This document shows positions 12,226 through 22,764 of a stretch of 64,000 nucleotides of DNA, in pieces (position 1 is the stretch's first letter; the number at the start of each line of letters is the position of its first letter). The notes beneath the pieces were generated by a model, which did not search any database, had not been told where the DNA came from, and worked only from the letters and a program-made list of their open reading frames with translations. The translations under genes were made by a program, and so were the position numbers. The DNA comes from Aporrectodea caliginosa (taxonomy: Eukaryota; Annelida; Clitellata; Crassiclitellata; Lumbricidae). The stretch lies in contig JACEVL010000110.1 of NCBI GenBank assembly GCA_020284085.1, positions 682,501 through 746,500 on the forward strand, given 5' to 3'.

Positions 12226-12776
12226 GATTATCGCAATCTTAATCGTAATCTTAACTGTAATTTTAACCGTAATCGTAATCGTAATCTTAATCGTAATCGT
12301 AATCTTAATCGTAATCTTAACTGTAATTTTAACCGTAATCGTAATCGTAATCGTAATCTTAATCGTAATCGTAATCTTAACTGTAATTTTAACCGTAATC
12401 GTAATCGTAATCGTAATCTTAATCGTAATCTTAATCGTAATCTTAATCGTAATCTTAATCGTAATCTTAACCGTAATCTTAATCGTAAGCTTAACCGTAT
12501 TCTTAATCTTAATCCTAATCTTAAACGTTGTCTTAATCGTAATCTTAATCGTAATCTTAATCGTAATCTTAATCGTAATCTTAACCGTAATCTTAATCGT
12601 AAGCTTAACCGTATTCTTAATCTTAATCCTAATCTTAAACGTTGTCTTAATCGTAATCTTAATCGTAATCTTAACCGTATTCTTAATCTTAATCCTAATC
12701 TTAAACGTTGTCTTAATCGTAATCTTAATCGTAATCTTAACCGTTATTGTAATCGTATTTTTAGCCGTAATCTTAT
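12226..12776 (+). repeat. Hexamer-based minisatellite (TAATCG/TAATCT)
   Basis: Over 90 hexamers of the forms CGTAAT, CTTAAT and variants, all in register. The marker ACGTTG at 12525, 12639 and 12705 (spacings 114 and 66, both multiples of 6) shows higher-order duplication. Because 6 is divisible by 3, the plus frames read NLNR or VILI without stops. I do not regard this as a gene. Confidence 0.92.
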
Positions 12777-12785
12777 ATAAAGCGT

Positions 12786-12990
12786 TAGTTTAAACCCAAG
12801 CGCAGGGCACCAGCTTATTCACGAGCGCTGCGTTGTGTCTGGGATGTTGCTCAGATACATCAAAGTAAATATCCGAGTCAGAGAGATGAGGCAGAGCAGG
12901 GATGGCGAATCTTTTTCAAGGTGCGTGCTAAAAACCGCTAAAAAATAGTTTCGCCATCCCTGTTCCATCCCTGTTGCAGACTGAATCCTA
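12786..12990. repeat. Dispersed repeat family D plus a 66-bp foldback
   Basis: Carries CACCAGCTTATTCACGAGCG, also present (inverted) at 16843 and 32953 and (same sense) at 53115. At about 12897-12962 a short foldback starts CAGGGATGGCGAA and ends TTCGCCATCCCTG, resembling a minimal hAT-type MITE. No flanking duplication is visible. Confidence 0.55.
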
Positions 12991-13319
12991 TCAGCTGCGC
13001 ACCACAGAGTATATATAGGCGGAAAGAAAGAAAAACGATTGACGGAAGAGCCAATGGCGGGATATATCATGGGGGGCGACGACGTATGTTGTTTTAGCGT
13101 GCTCCCTGCAGAACTGCTTACCAATGGTTCGGTCTGTAGCTCTGGTGGTGGCTGCTGCTGCTGGGTCTATCGTCACAGATCCCGACGACAACGGATGACC
13201 GGCTATAAATTAATCCGACGCTGCTTTCATCAGACGACGACGACGACGACGTTTCTCCTCAATATATCACAACTAATTTCCCGACCGACGCACCTGACAA
13301 ATTAACACCTGGCTGGCGC
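12991..13319. other. Spacer, possible unrecognised exon
   Basis: GC content rises, with CTG and ACG triplet runs near 13145-13165 and 13235-13250. No splice-consistent gene could be built. Confidence 0.3.
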
Positions 13320-13619
13320 TCTCTCTGTCTCAGTTTCTGTTTCTCTGTCTCTCTCTGTCTGTCTCTGTCTCTGTCTCTGTATTTGTCTGTGTCTTTCTGT
13401 ATCTGTTTCTGTCTGTCTGTCTGTCTGTCTGCCTGTCAGACAGACAGTATCTCTGTATGTCTCTGTCTCTGTCTGTCTGTCTGTCTCTTCCTCTGTCTTT
13501 GTCTGTCTCTTTCTGTATCTGTTTCTGCTCTCTGTCTGTCTCTGTGTATCTGAGTATCTGTTTCTATGTCTGTCTCTGTCTCTGTGTCTATCTGTCTGTC
13601 TGTCTGTCTGTCACTGTCA

Positions 13620-13668
<49 letters not shown>

Positions 13669-13669
13669 A
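13320..13669 (+). repeat. TCTG/CT simple repeat with an internal palindrome
   Basis: CTGTCT words throughout. At 13417-13448 a TCTG run meets CAGACAGACAG, making a perfect short inverted repeat able to fold. A shorter related run lies at 13812-13870. Confidence 0.93.
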
Positions 13670-14068
13670 ACGCGGCGACATCAATAAAGCAATTTATGCG
13701 TTGTGTCGAGAAACGTCGCCCAGGGTTCGGCTTAGAATACCACATTGCAAAAAGCAGCTTCCTTAGCTAAGTACGCTCAAATCAGTACGATGCCCCCTCC
13801 TACCTACCTGGGTCTCTGTCTGTCTGTCTCTGTGTCTCCGTCTGTCTGTCTCTTCCTCTTTCTCTCTGCTTCTTCCTTATTCTGTCAATAGCTTATGCTG
13901 CCCACGGTCTTCTTCCGCAATATCGACCCATCCTACTTGATCACCATACGATTATTTTACCAATTACCCTCTTCTACCTTCCTTTCTTTCATTCCCTACT
14001 CCCTTCTTTCATTTCTTCCTTTCTTATTTCATTCCTTCATTCATTCCTTCATTTTTTCTTTGATTCAG

Positions 14069-14143
14069 ACAGACAGACAGACAGAAAGACAGAAAGACAG
14101 ACAGACAGAAAGACAGAAAGACAGACAGACAGACAGACAGACA
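14069..14143 (+). repeat. (CAGA)n array
   Basis: CAGA/AAGA tetranucleotides, the complement of the TCTG arrays nearby. Confidence 0.95.
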
Positions 14144-14204
14144 GATACACCAGTCTCATGTCCAATTACATTTGTATTTCCATTTCCATTTACATATGCA
14201 TATA

Positions 14205-15014
14205 CACTGTGTCCACGATAAAGTAGACCCCTAGACTTTGTTAAATATCTTGGTCAATTGTACTACTATAGGTACTAAATTTGGTGCACATGAACTTCAG
14301 TCTATTCTATCTAAACCCTGCAAATTTTATTACAATTGATGCAACGGTTACGATGATATACCTTTATGAAATTGGGTGGTTCAGGAACCAAGTTACCAAC
14401 ACGTAAAACGCATAGAATTACGTCATTTTTCTGGCTACCGCAGGGATAGGCTGTTGTTTATAAGCGTCATTTTCGGAAACAATTAGACTACGAGACCTGT
14501 TTTACGTAACAGTAACAGTAACAGTAACAGTAGTTGGTTGTAAAGAAATGGTTTTCAGTGCAGAGGACAAGATTTTAATCAAGGAGTTGAGAGAGACGAA
14601 GGGGTATGGCGTAGGAGACTCATTACAGAATTTCCAATGAAAATTGGTCCCTAGCTGGTGTCAGCAAGCTGTTAAAAAAGATTGCCACAACCGGATCAGT
14701 TGCAAGGAAACCACGAGACGCAAACAAAACCATGGACGCAAACAAATATCAATGCTGTCGGAGAACTGGTGCTGAGTCAGGATGATCAGCCGCGCACGCA
14801 TCTGTCGATGCGTTTTACGTGTTGGTAACTTGGTTCCTGAACCACCCAATTTCATAAGGGTATATCATCGTAACCGTTGCATCAATTGTACTAAAATTTG
14901 CAGGGTTTAGATAGAATAGACTGAAGTTCATGTGCACCAAATTTAGTACCTATAGTAGTACAATTGACCAAGATATTTAACAAAGTCTAGGGGTCTACTT
15001 TATCGTGGATGCAT
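14205..15014 (+). mobile_element. Tc1/mariner deletion derivative with ~195-bp inverted repeats
   Basis: The left 195 bp (from TCCACGATAAAGTAGACC near 14212) is repeated inverted at the right end (to near 15009). The centre begins a transposase at 14549: MVFSAEDKILIKELRETK, then frameshifted ENWSLAGVSKLLKK-like and DANK-like segments, with the catalytic domain missing. The same N-terminal helix-turn-helix layout appears in the mariner at 50861-52419. TA flanks both ends, but the outermost bases differ (CACTGTG versus TGCA). Likely a non-autonomous relative needing transposase in trans. Confidence 0.75.
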
Positions 15015-15603
15015 ATAGAGCGTCTTGATTTGCATTGCATTAGCATATACAGTAGTTAAGCCCACCTTTTATCTGCATCTTCATTACAATTCCACTCATA
15101 TTTACATTCGAATTTGCCTAATTTCTATTTCAACGTCCCTTTCCATATCCATAATTATTAAGTGTAAACTGTGTAGCTCTTCTTAATGGATGAACAGTGA
15201 GCTGACTGGCAACACTCGTTCCAGGAATTTCACCGAACGTCTTGCTAAACGTCTTCTTGGTCCGTCTTCATCTGAGGCGTTTCTGACGGGCGATATTGTT
15301 CGTTGACGGGCGGCGATTGTTGGGAGGGTGATGCGGTGGGGTATGGCACTATGTGTGTGTGGGGGGGCGTGGAAGACCACGTGACTTGGCAGCTGATGGT
15401 TGGACGATGAATGGAATAATTAGGTAGTACGTTTGAGATTCGATCGAGTCCCAGTCAGGACGGAACGGGACACAACGGACGTCAGGACGAAGGCAACAAT
15501 GGAGCCTTTGGACGTTCATGACAGGCGCTACTATGTGTGTGACTGTTCTGATGTATGTATTTGAAGACAGGTGACGATGTTGATGAGGTTGTTGTTGTTG
15601 TTG
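15015..15603. other. Spacer, nothing firmly recognised
   Basis: 15183-15380 has a reverse open frame rich in Arg and Pro, with no recognised domain and no splice support. Confidence 0.35.
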
Positions 15604-15605
15604 AC

Positions 15606-15681
<76 letters not shown>

Positions 15682-15857
15682 GTGATGACGACGGTGGTGG
15701 TGGTGATGGTGGTGATTGTGGTGATGGTGGTGGTGGTGATGGTAGTGGTGTTGGTGGCGATGGTGGTTGTGGTGTGGTGGTGGTGATGGTGGTGGTGGTA
15801 TGTGTTGTTGCTGCTGTTGCTATGGTTGTTGCTGTGGCTGTTGTTACCATCACCTAC
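15604..15857 (+). repeat. (GAT)n then (GGT)n-rich triplet repeat
   Basis: Pure GAT from about 15606 to 15680, then GGT/GAT/TGT mixtures to 15850. Asp, Met and Ser homopolymer ORFs are artefacts. Confidence 0.95.
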
Positions 15858-15909
15858 TAACCACTACTATAAGACTACCATAATCACTACCACTACTACT
15901 GTGACTACC

Positions 15910-15943
15910 ACGACGATGATGATGATGATGATGATGATGATAT

Positions 15944-15977
<34 letters not shown>
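15910..15977 (+). repeat. (GAT)n then (TAA)n, 5' flank of a retrotransposon end
   Basis: GAT repeats 15916-15941, then TAA repeats to about 15977, immediately followed by the 3' end of a retrotransposon. Confidence 0.93.
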
Positions 15978-15979
<2 letters not shown>

Positions 15980-16074
15980 CCTGACACCGACAGGTAGGGT
16001 CATCTCCAGACAAATTACATCATATAGTAATCTCTAAGTCCCTGAGGGATCCTGTATACCTCGGGGCATAAAAA
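15978..16074 (+). mobile_element. Severely 5'-truncated copy of the (TAA)n-inserted retrotransposon
   Basis: About 95 bp almost identical to the last codons and 3' UTR of the element at 22765-25155. It shares GACACCGAC, the TAG stop, GGGTCATCTCCAGAC and CCTCGGGGCATAAAAA, then enters (TAA)n. It starts only about 20 bp before the stop codon. It lies in plus orientation with TAA repeats on both sides. Such short 3'-only copies are typical of target-primed reverse transcription that stopped early. Confidence 0.9.
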
Positions 16075-16215
<141 letters not shown>

Positions 16216-16549
16216 CAAAGCAACAACAACGACAATACAAATAATAATCATTACTATTGTACTCATAATGCGGATAATTGATGATGACAACGACTTCTCC
16301 CTCTGAGTGTATCTCTCTCGACCGCTTCATCAATTCGTTTCCAACGCCATAATAGTGATTACGAACATACTTACGTTTCTCTTGGCTCTCATCGCTCGAC
16401 CATTGTCGTCCATTGCCACATGTATGTGGACGAAGCAATCGACAATGGTCGTTACCACTGACAACGGGACCGTGGAGTGTTGTTTACTACGCACGGTGCA
16501 ATTCTGTCAGGCTTTGTTCTTGACGAGAAAAGGTTACACGTGCGTACAC

Positions 16550-16996
16550 AGACAGAGTGGCAGGAGACAGACAGACAGAAAGACAGACAGGCAGACAGAC
16601 AGAAAGACAGAAAGACAGAGAGGCAGAAAGACAGACCGAAAGGCAGACAGATAGAAAGACAGACAGACACAGACAGAAGACAGAAAGACAGACAGAAAGA
16701 CAGACAGACAGACAGAGAGAGAGAAAGACATACAGAAAGGAAGATAGACAGATAATTAGACAGTCAGACAGACAGACAGACAGAAAGACAGAGAGACAGA
16801 AAGACAGAGAGACAGAAAGACAGACAGAAAGACAGACAGTGCTCGTGAATAAGCTGGTGCCCTGCGCTTTAGAAATTTGGAGCTTACAATGACGGTTTCG
16901 ACTACGACAGACAGACAGACAGACACTGTCAGACAGACAGACACTGTCAGACAGACAGGTTGCCACTGTAAGCCTGTCAGACAGACAGACAGACAT
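16550..16996 (+). repeat. (CAGA)n arrays split by a family D fragment
   Basis: CAGA/AAGA repeats at 16550-16838 and 16903-16996. Between them, 16840-16890 is dispersed repeat family D (CTCGTGAATAAGCTGGTG). The second array contains GACAGACACTGTCAGACAG palindromes. Confidence 0.93.
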
Positions 16997-17469
16997 TGTG
17001 ACACTGCTATCATTTCTTTGTGCTACCACCATGTACAAATTTTATAATAATAGTAGATAAAGCAGAAATTTGCATTAGACGTGTTTATAAATAATTTACA
17101 TTTCCAACGTACACACTGGGACTATTGTTACAGTAGTAATAGTCCCAGGTACACAATGTCGTGAACTATTTGAAAGACTTCGATTCGTCGCTATGGCGCC
17201 TACTTTCTCTGATTACCCAGCGCAGTATGGTTACAGAGACGAATCATCTTTTAATTTTCCCTGTTAAAATTTTTCTTTAGGTTAGTAATATTTTATCTCA
17301 CGAATTGCTGAAAAATTCCTATATTTTTAACAGCTTATTTATTATTCTTAGTATCCTTGGCTGGCAGATGTGATAAATAACAGTAAATTAATCGATTAGA
17401 AGGGGTATTCCAGCCACATGAGTAGAAAACTTATTAGCAAGGTGGTGAAATTTTGAAGACTAGCAAGCC
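16997..17469. other. AT-rich spacer with a 9-bp hairpin
   Basis: 17119-17147 reads GGGACTATT, an 11-base loop, then AATAGTCCC. Nothing else is recognised. Confidence 0.4.
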
Positions 17470-17727
17470 CTTAAGTTAGCCTGAGAGGCAGCCATAGGTA
17501 TGAAGTGTTAACGACTTCATTTCCTTAGCCTCGGCATATGATCGAGTGGCCGTTTGATCTTGCCGCCGATGGTGTACGGTTAGTGTACTCATTATATGTG
17601 AGTTGGCTAGGCCGCTAGGGGGTGCAGGTGGAGCAGAAAACTGGAAATAAATTTCTATCGTGACAGAAACTTGAATCCCCGACCTCTCGATTGACAGTCC
17701 GGAACGCTAACCACTAGAACTATGGCG
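17470..17727 (-). mobile_element. tRNA-derived SINE (family B), minus strand
   Basis: The minus strand begins with a tRNA-like head: TAGTTCTAGTGGTTAGCG (A-box region) and GGGGATTCAAG (B-box region). The body shares CCTCGGCATATG and CTCATTATA words with copies at 8754, 44925 and 46100. Confidence 0.65.
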
Positions 17728-18531
17728 AAATTTTGAAATTCATGGAAACTATAACTATAAGGCAGTTACTGTAGTAGTTTCCAGGGTTTAAGGAAATGTT
17801 ATGGCGCCCTCCTCCTTTACCAATGCTTGGGACTGGCGTGGACAGCGTCGGAGTTAAAAAGCCAAAATAATTGACAACTGCTTTTGATTAAAAGGTAGCA
17901 GACTGCCTTCGCGGCAGTGCCATGTTGGTTGCGTGACGGAATGAGTTCCCCAACTTTCCCCAATTTAGAAGCTTTTTGAATTTTGCTCCAGTCCTTGAGA
18001 AACAGCTGCAGGTCCTAGTCTACACCCAATGTGGCTCCGCGTGTGCGGCGCCATTCAGTTAAGACCACCACCAAGGCGTCACTGCCCCCTCGACCGTGCG
18101 ACCAATGGCAACGGGAGGGAACCTGTTGGAGGCGGGTTACGTGTACCTAAGCGCAACACACTTCCACCCAGATCAGCCGGATTCTATCAGCGATCAATGA
18201 GCGGACGTATTACTGGGACACACGCATCCGATGGTAACAGCATCTCGGCCAGCTTATAAACAAGTCCTCTCTGTGTAACGTTTATTCGGGTAGCTAAGAC
18301 GCCAAATTCGTTCACCCTAATAAACTATTTTGTGTATTGAATTTCTCAAATGTTTTGTGCGAATTATATTCAGTGTATTTTATGTGAAAATGTTGTATGG
18401 TTTCTGACGATAATATTATTTGTAATATACGAATTTTGACCGCGGAATGTATAAGATGGTGAATTATGGTGCGTGATGTACGCACCCGCCATCTAGCGAA
18501 CATATTGTCAGGCTGGCCGCGTAGCGATGTG

Positions 18532-18585
18532 ATATTCGAGTTAGCCGTCGAGTCTTACAATATTCGAGTTAGCCGTCGAGTCTTA
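18532..18585 (+). repeat. 28-bp tandem duplication
   Basis: ATATTCGAGTTAGCCGTCGA and its continuation occur twice, 28 bp apart. Confidence 0.95.
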
Positions 18586-19195
18586 GCTAAAATTATCACA
18601 GCTTGCGAGTTATCATTGTTGTTCGTTGAAATGTGGGAACACCTGCTTTAAGCTTACTAATTGTTGGATTTAACGGAAAAACTTAAGCGTGAGAGTAATT
18701 GTTATTGTTAAAACTATTAAGCGTCCTACAAGTAGCTTGCTACCAAGTACCAACGACACTAGCCTATAGGCCTATAAGCGTTGTAATTACAATTACAATT
18801 ACAATTACAATTACAATTACAACAGTCAAACTTTATCACTGGTATTTCAGGCCTTCGCCAAACTAAACGAATTGTGTTTACTTCAAATTCTAAATTATTT
18901 GTTAACAAAATTTGAAAATTCAAACGTGATGGTGGCACTACCCTACAGAGATTTCATCGAATGATCACCAACCATTTCTAATGAAATCCAAGAACTTCTG
19001 TAGCGCAGGTATAAGCTCCACAAAACACTTATTATCACAATTTTTATATTTATACAGTGAACTAACAACGAAGGAATTTGTATGCAACAGCGTATGAAAG
19101 TATACGGTAATTCAAATGTATGCCTGCGTTTTCCGTAAATTGAATTTATGAACGTGCTTTGCAGGTAGTAAAACAGTGATGGGGTTGGCTGGATG
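18586..19195. other. Spacer with (ATTACA)n at 18782-18823
   Basis: Seven ATTACA units near 18785. Otherwise nothing recognised. Confidence 0.6.
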
Positions 19196-19330
19196 CTTTA
19201 AAATAACTTCAGTTCATCTTTTTAAAAGTCGATCGATTCCTGCGTCCAGAAATAAGAATAGGCAAAATCTCGATTTCCGTTGCTTATAGAGCCTGTAGCC
19301 ATTAGGGAATGCGCACTATGCTTGACCTAG
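19196..19330 (+). repeat. Direct repeat, copy 1 (~125 bp)
   Basis: Shares AATAACTTCAGTTCA and CCGTTGCTTATAGAGCC with 19797-19922, with short indels. Unknown element. Confidence 0.8.
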
Positions 19331-19796
19331 ACAACCCGAAGTGCCAAAATAAATTGTTACGTTTGCATGAAAAATGGACGAATGGAGTTTTTTTGGACTG
19401 TAGCGTATTCATTTGTCTTCCTGGAAGAGAATGATGGTCTCATTTGCATACCTACATCTTTGTCTTTTTGAATACCGGAAGTGATCAAATAAATAATAAT
19501 ACGCGTAATCTGTGTGAAATGGCTGAATACCGTTATAACGTTTTTATATATTATGGATGACATTTATACTATATAAACATGTGATGATGATTTTGTGTAC
19601 GACTATACATAGAGGTTTCAAAACACATAATCTTATATTTGTTTATAGGTACGCAATAATATACAATATTGCCTAATTAATGGGTCCCGTTGTTAAAAGT
19701 ATGGAGGGCATTCACATGTGAATTCTCTGCAGAAATGAATGCTGAATGGAACCAAAAGAGAGTCCGTGTTACAAAAAAAGCTTGGTAGCCCTAGGG
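19331..19796. other. AT-rich spacer
   Basis: Nothing recognised. Confidence 0.4.
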
Positions 19797-19922
19797 TTAA
19801 AATAACTTCAGTTCAACTTTTTTAAAGTCTATTCGTGCGAGAAATAAGAATAGGCAAAATCTAATTTCCGTTGCTTATAGAGCCTGTAGCCATTAACATG
19901 CGCTCTGTGCTTCTAGTAACCT
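19797..19922 (+). repeat. Direct repeat, copy 2
   Basis: Second copy of the 19196-19330 repeat, about 600 bp downstream in the same orientation. Confidence 0.8.
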
Positions 19923-20119
19923 GCGTGCCACCTTTGTTACGTTTGGCAGACGGATGGATGGACGCCGTCTCTGAATGATGGTCTAGCTGCGTGGGTCCGA
20001 GGTTTTTAGTATTATGATGACGTTGTCGATGAACGATTTGGTGGATGTGACGTAGGAGGAGCGGTAGGAGTGAAGCTGGAAAGAGAAGAAAAGGGGAGTA
20101 GGGAGGAGGGGAAAGACTA

Positions 20120-20238
20120 GGAGAAGAAAGGGAATAGGGAGAGAGGGAGAGGGAGAGGGGAGGGAGAGGGAGAGAGGAGAGGAGAGGAGAGGGAGAGGGA
20201 GAGGGAGAGGGAGAGGGAGAGGGAGAGGGAGAGGGAGA
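20120..20238 (+). repeat. (GGGAGA)n purine tract
   Basis: Perfect GGGAGA units from about 20189, degenerate GA-rich before that. Confidence 0.95.
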
Positions 20239-21345
20239 GATGGCACGCCTCTGAATGAACGCCGGCCAAAAATAAATTATTAATTATAAGAAAAACCACG
20301 CTTTACTGAATACGCTGATCGCCATGATCTGCGATGGCTCAGTGACGAGACAGAGCATGGTGTTTCTAACTCCGACAATCGTTTAACGACTTCTTATGAC
20401 TACCATCGAGCTTACCTCAAAAGCAATGCAGTTACCATCGGAGCTAAAGTGAAGAATAAATAGCAAAGAGTTAACATGTTTTAAAGGTGTCTAATAAAGG
20501 TGTACCTCCTCGTAGTTTTTACTGCTCCTTTGTTACATTACAATACAGCTTCTATAGGGAACAAATAAGAAGTAGGACATGTAATGGCTTGAGTTGTTAG
20601 TAGTTACTTTACGTATTCATGAAGCATAAAAAAGCACGGTGTGTAACCAGGGAAAATATTATGTAGGCCTACGCGCTGTCGTGTGCGGTTCTTAAGCAAA
20701 CCTGAGCGGCAACATCAATAATGTTGAATGTGCCAAACTGTACTCCAACTTTTCATCGTTAGGCCTTTATCATACGTCATCCATCATCAGTATTAACAAA
20801 ACAACGACAAAAGTCTACCAATGAGAACAGAATAATAAAACAAAACAGTCATTTTATATTAGTAATTTTGAACTAATTACGACGAGAGTTTTGTGTTACA
20901 CGGCTCGGCGAGAAGAGCTTTCATCTTTCATGATGGCCGCAAGACGCGTTCCGAGATTAAAGATTGCATGTGGTTGCATTCTATTGAAATCAGTAATAAA
21001 TCTGGATTTCGGAAATTGCAGTAAACGGGAGCTAACATTTTAATGAGCGTAAGGTAAGGTATTAGCAGCCACAATGTGTCGTGAAAAAACGGAGAAGTAA
21101 AGGCTCATATTTAGACACCTTTAAAAAGATTTCAACTGACGCTATGTATACGTCAGCGCTCTTAACATGGACAATGTGTGTCCTATTCACAATCTTGTTC
21201 AGTAACGCCCATCGTCATTGTAACGGAGGCATCTCTAAAATAAATAAATAGGCCTAATAAAAAACTCTGCCACTGCTCGAACTCCAGTAGTGCCAGTCCC
21301 AATGCTGGAGAAAGGAGGAGAGTGACGCTAACCGTCTTTATTATT
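20239..21345. other. AT-rich spacer with a family E copy at 21254-21340
   Basis: No gene is supported. 21254-21340 carries AACTCTGCCACTGCTCGAAC and AGTGCCAGTCC, matching the inverted family E copies near 10290. Confidence 0.45.
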
Positions 21346-21349
21346 ATAC

Positions 21350-21444
<95 letters not shown>
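21346..21444 (+). repeat. (ATT)n, 3' flank of retrotransposon copy B
   Basis: Pure ATT array (TAA on the minus strand) just beyond the 3' end of the element at 21445-22257. Confidence 0.97.
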
Positions 21445-21445
<1 letters not shown>

Positions 21446-22257
21446 ACAAATTTATTTCTTCATAAAGACAACAAACGTATGTACAGACTTATTAAAAGTA
21501 ACTGTTTTCAATATTATTATAAGCTGTTTTTGTAATCTGTGGTGCCTAATACAGATAAAGAATTTCCAATTTGTAGGGCGACTGATAAGCGTTGTAGAAG
21601 ATGACTAGTCTCACGCTGGTCGCCTGTCGCTGCTGAGATCTTTCGTCCTGGTTCTTGAACAAACTGCAGTGATTCTGTGTGCCAGCTTCCTGCAGTTTCG
21701 ACTGCAACAGGTACGAAATGATGTGATTGTGTGATAGCAGCATACTTGGTTTCCTTGTTGCGAGCTGCCTTTTCTGCTGCCGCACCTGCATTTTTCGATG
21801 TTATATGTTCGTAGGATGCAGCGAAAGTATCTGGCACCGTGACATCCCATGCCAAGCAACGACCTCTGTGCCAAGGTATGATGGTGACTCCGTCAGGCCT
21901 TTTGCCGTCTGATCTGGAGAGGCCATTGGGCTCTTTGATGGCCGGTATTTTGGCTCTGGTGAAAGCTCGCCAAATAACATCGTTGAGCATGCCATGTCGA
22001 TGTTGTCTTCCTGCTCCTTTGATACAAGAGAATCCATGATGGCCGTTGGATCCTACTATGACACCACATTTGCAAGTGTGTTTTTCACACAACGCAGTGC
22101 CTAGTCGGATGCCGGATGCTATTCTTAGGACCTCTCCTGACATGCGTAATCCTGCTGTCGTAATGGGAAGTGCATGAAGCCAGTCTCCAGAGTGTGGCGA
22201 TTGCACGGCTAACAATCTGGCTTTAACAGCAGAATCATTCGCTCTTTCTGACAGGAC
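21445..22257 (-). pseudogene. 5'-truncated retrotransposon copy B: endonuclease-domain fragment
   Basis: The minus strand is open in one frame from the microsatellite boundary near 22257 to a stop at 21517. It matches the last about 245 residues of the 766-codon ORF at 22854-25154. Shared blocks are SGDWLHALPI, a C-x-C...H-x(3)-C cluster, KEPNGLSRSDGKRPDG, WDVTV and TGDQRETS. The reverse transcriptase is missing. About 70 bp of different 3' UTR leads into (TAA)n. Protein similarity is moderate and the UTRs differ, so B and the longer copy are distinct subfamilies using the same kind of target. The 5' end coincides with (TAA)n. Confidence 0.85.
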
Positions 22258-22308
22258 TTGATTATTATTATTATGATTGTCATTATTATTATTTTAAAAT
22301 CAGAGTTC

Positions 22309-22390
<82 letters not shown>

Positions 22391-22410
22391 GTTATTATTA
22401 TTATTATTAT
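22258..22410 (+). repeat. (ATT)n, 5' flank of copy B
   Basis: ATT array with a 17-bp interruption near 22293-22309. It meets the truncated 5' end of copy B. Confidence 0.95.
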
Positions 22411-22665
22411 TTGTTTGTTTTTGTGTTTTCACCGTTTGTTTAACATAATTTACACATATAACAGTGTACATAACACATTGAATAGGCCCTAAATATCAGT
22501 TATCGATTTCCGTTGCGTGTTTTATATAGAATCAGTTGATAACGTGTTAAAGGTGTCTAAAGAGCGCGTCCATACCAATCGGACTTTCCGCCAGTGTCAG
22601 TCGCCCGACATTTGGCCAAAGATCTCGAGACTACCCAGATCGACGTGAAAGACCTGTCTCTTGGC

Positions 22666-22667
<2 letters not shown>
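22411..22667. other. Interval between two (ATT)n tracts
   Basis: 257 bp of non-repeat sequence. A plus-strand open frame running into the microsatellite (HLAKDLETTQIDVKDLSLG) has no recognised identity. Confidence 0.4.

Positions 22668-22764
<97 letters not shown>
22668..22764 (+). repeat. (ATT)n, 3' flank of the long retrotransposon copy
   Basis: Nearly pure ATT array adjoining the 3' UTR (read on minus: GGGGCATAAAAACAAACAAA, then TAA repeats). Confidence 0.97.

Noticed and set aside
12220..12793. Asn/Arg-rich or Ile/Val-rich repeat protein
   Set aside because: Hexamer repeat without stops in two frames; no signal, domain or splice context.
16487..17038. 183-codon Cys/Leu/Ser ORF on the minus strand
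   Set aside because: Encoded by CAGA tetranucleotide arrays; no independent support.
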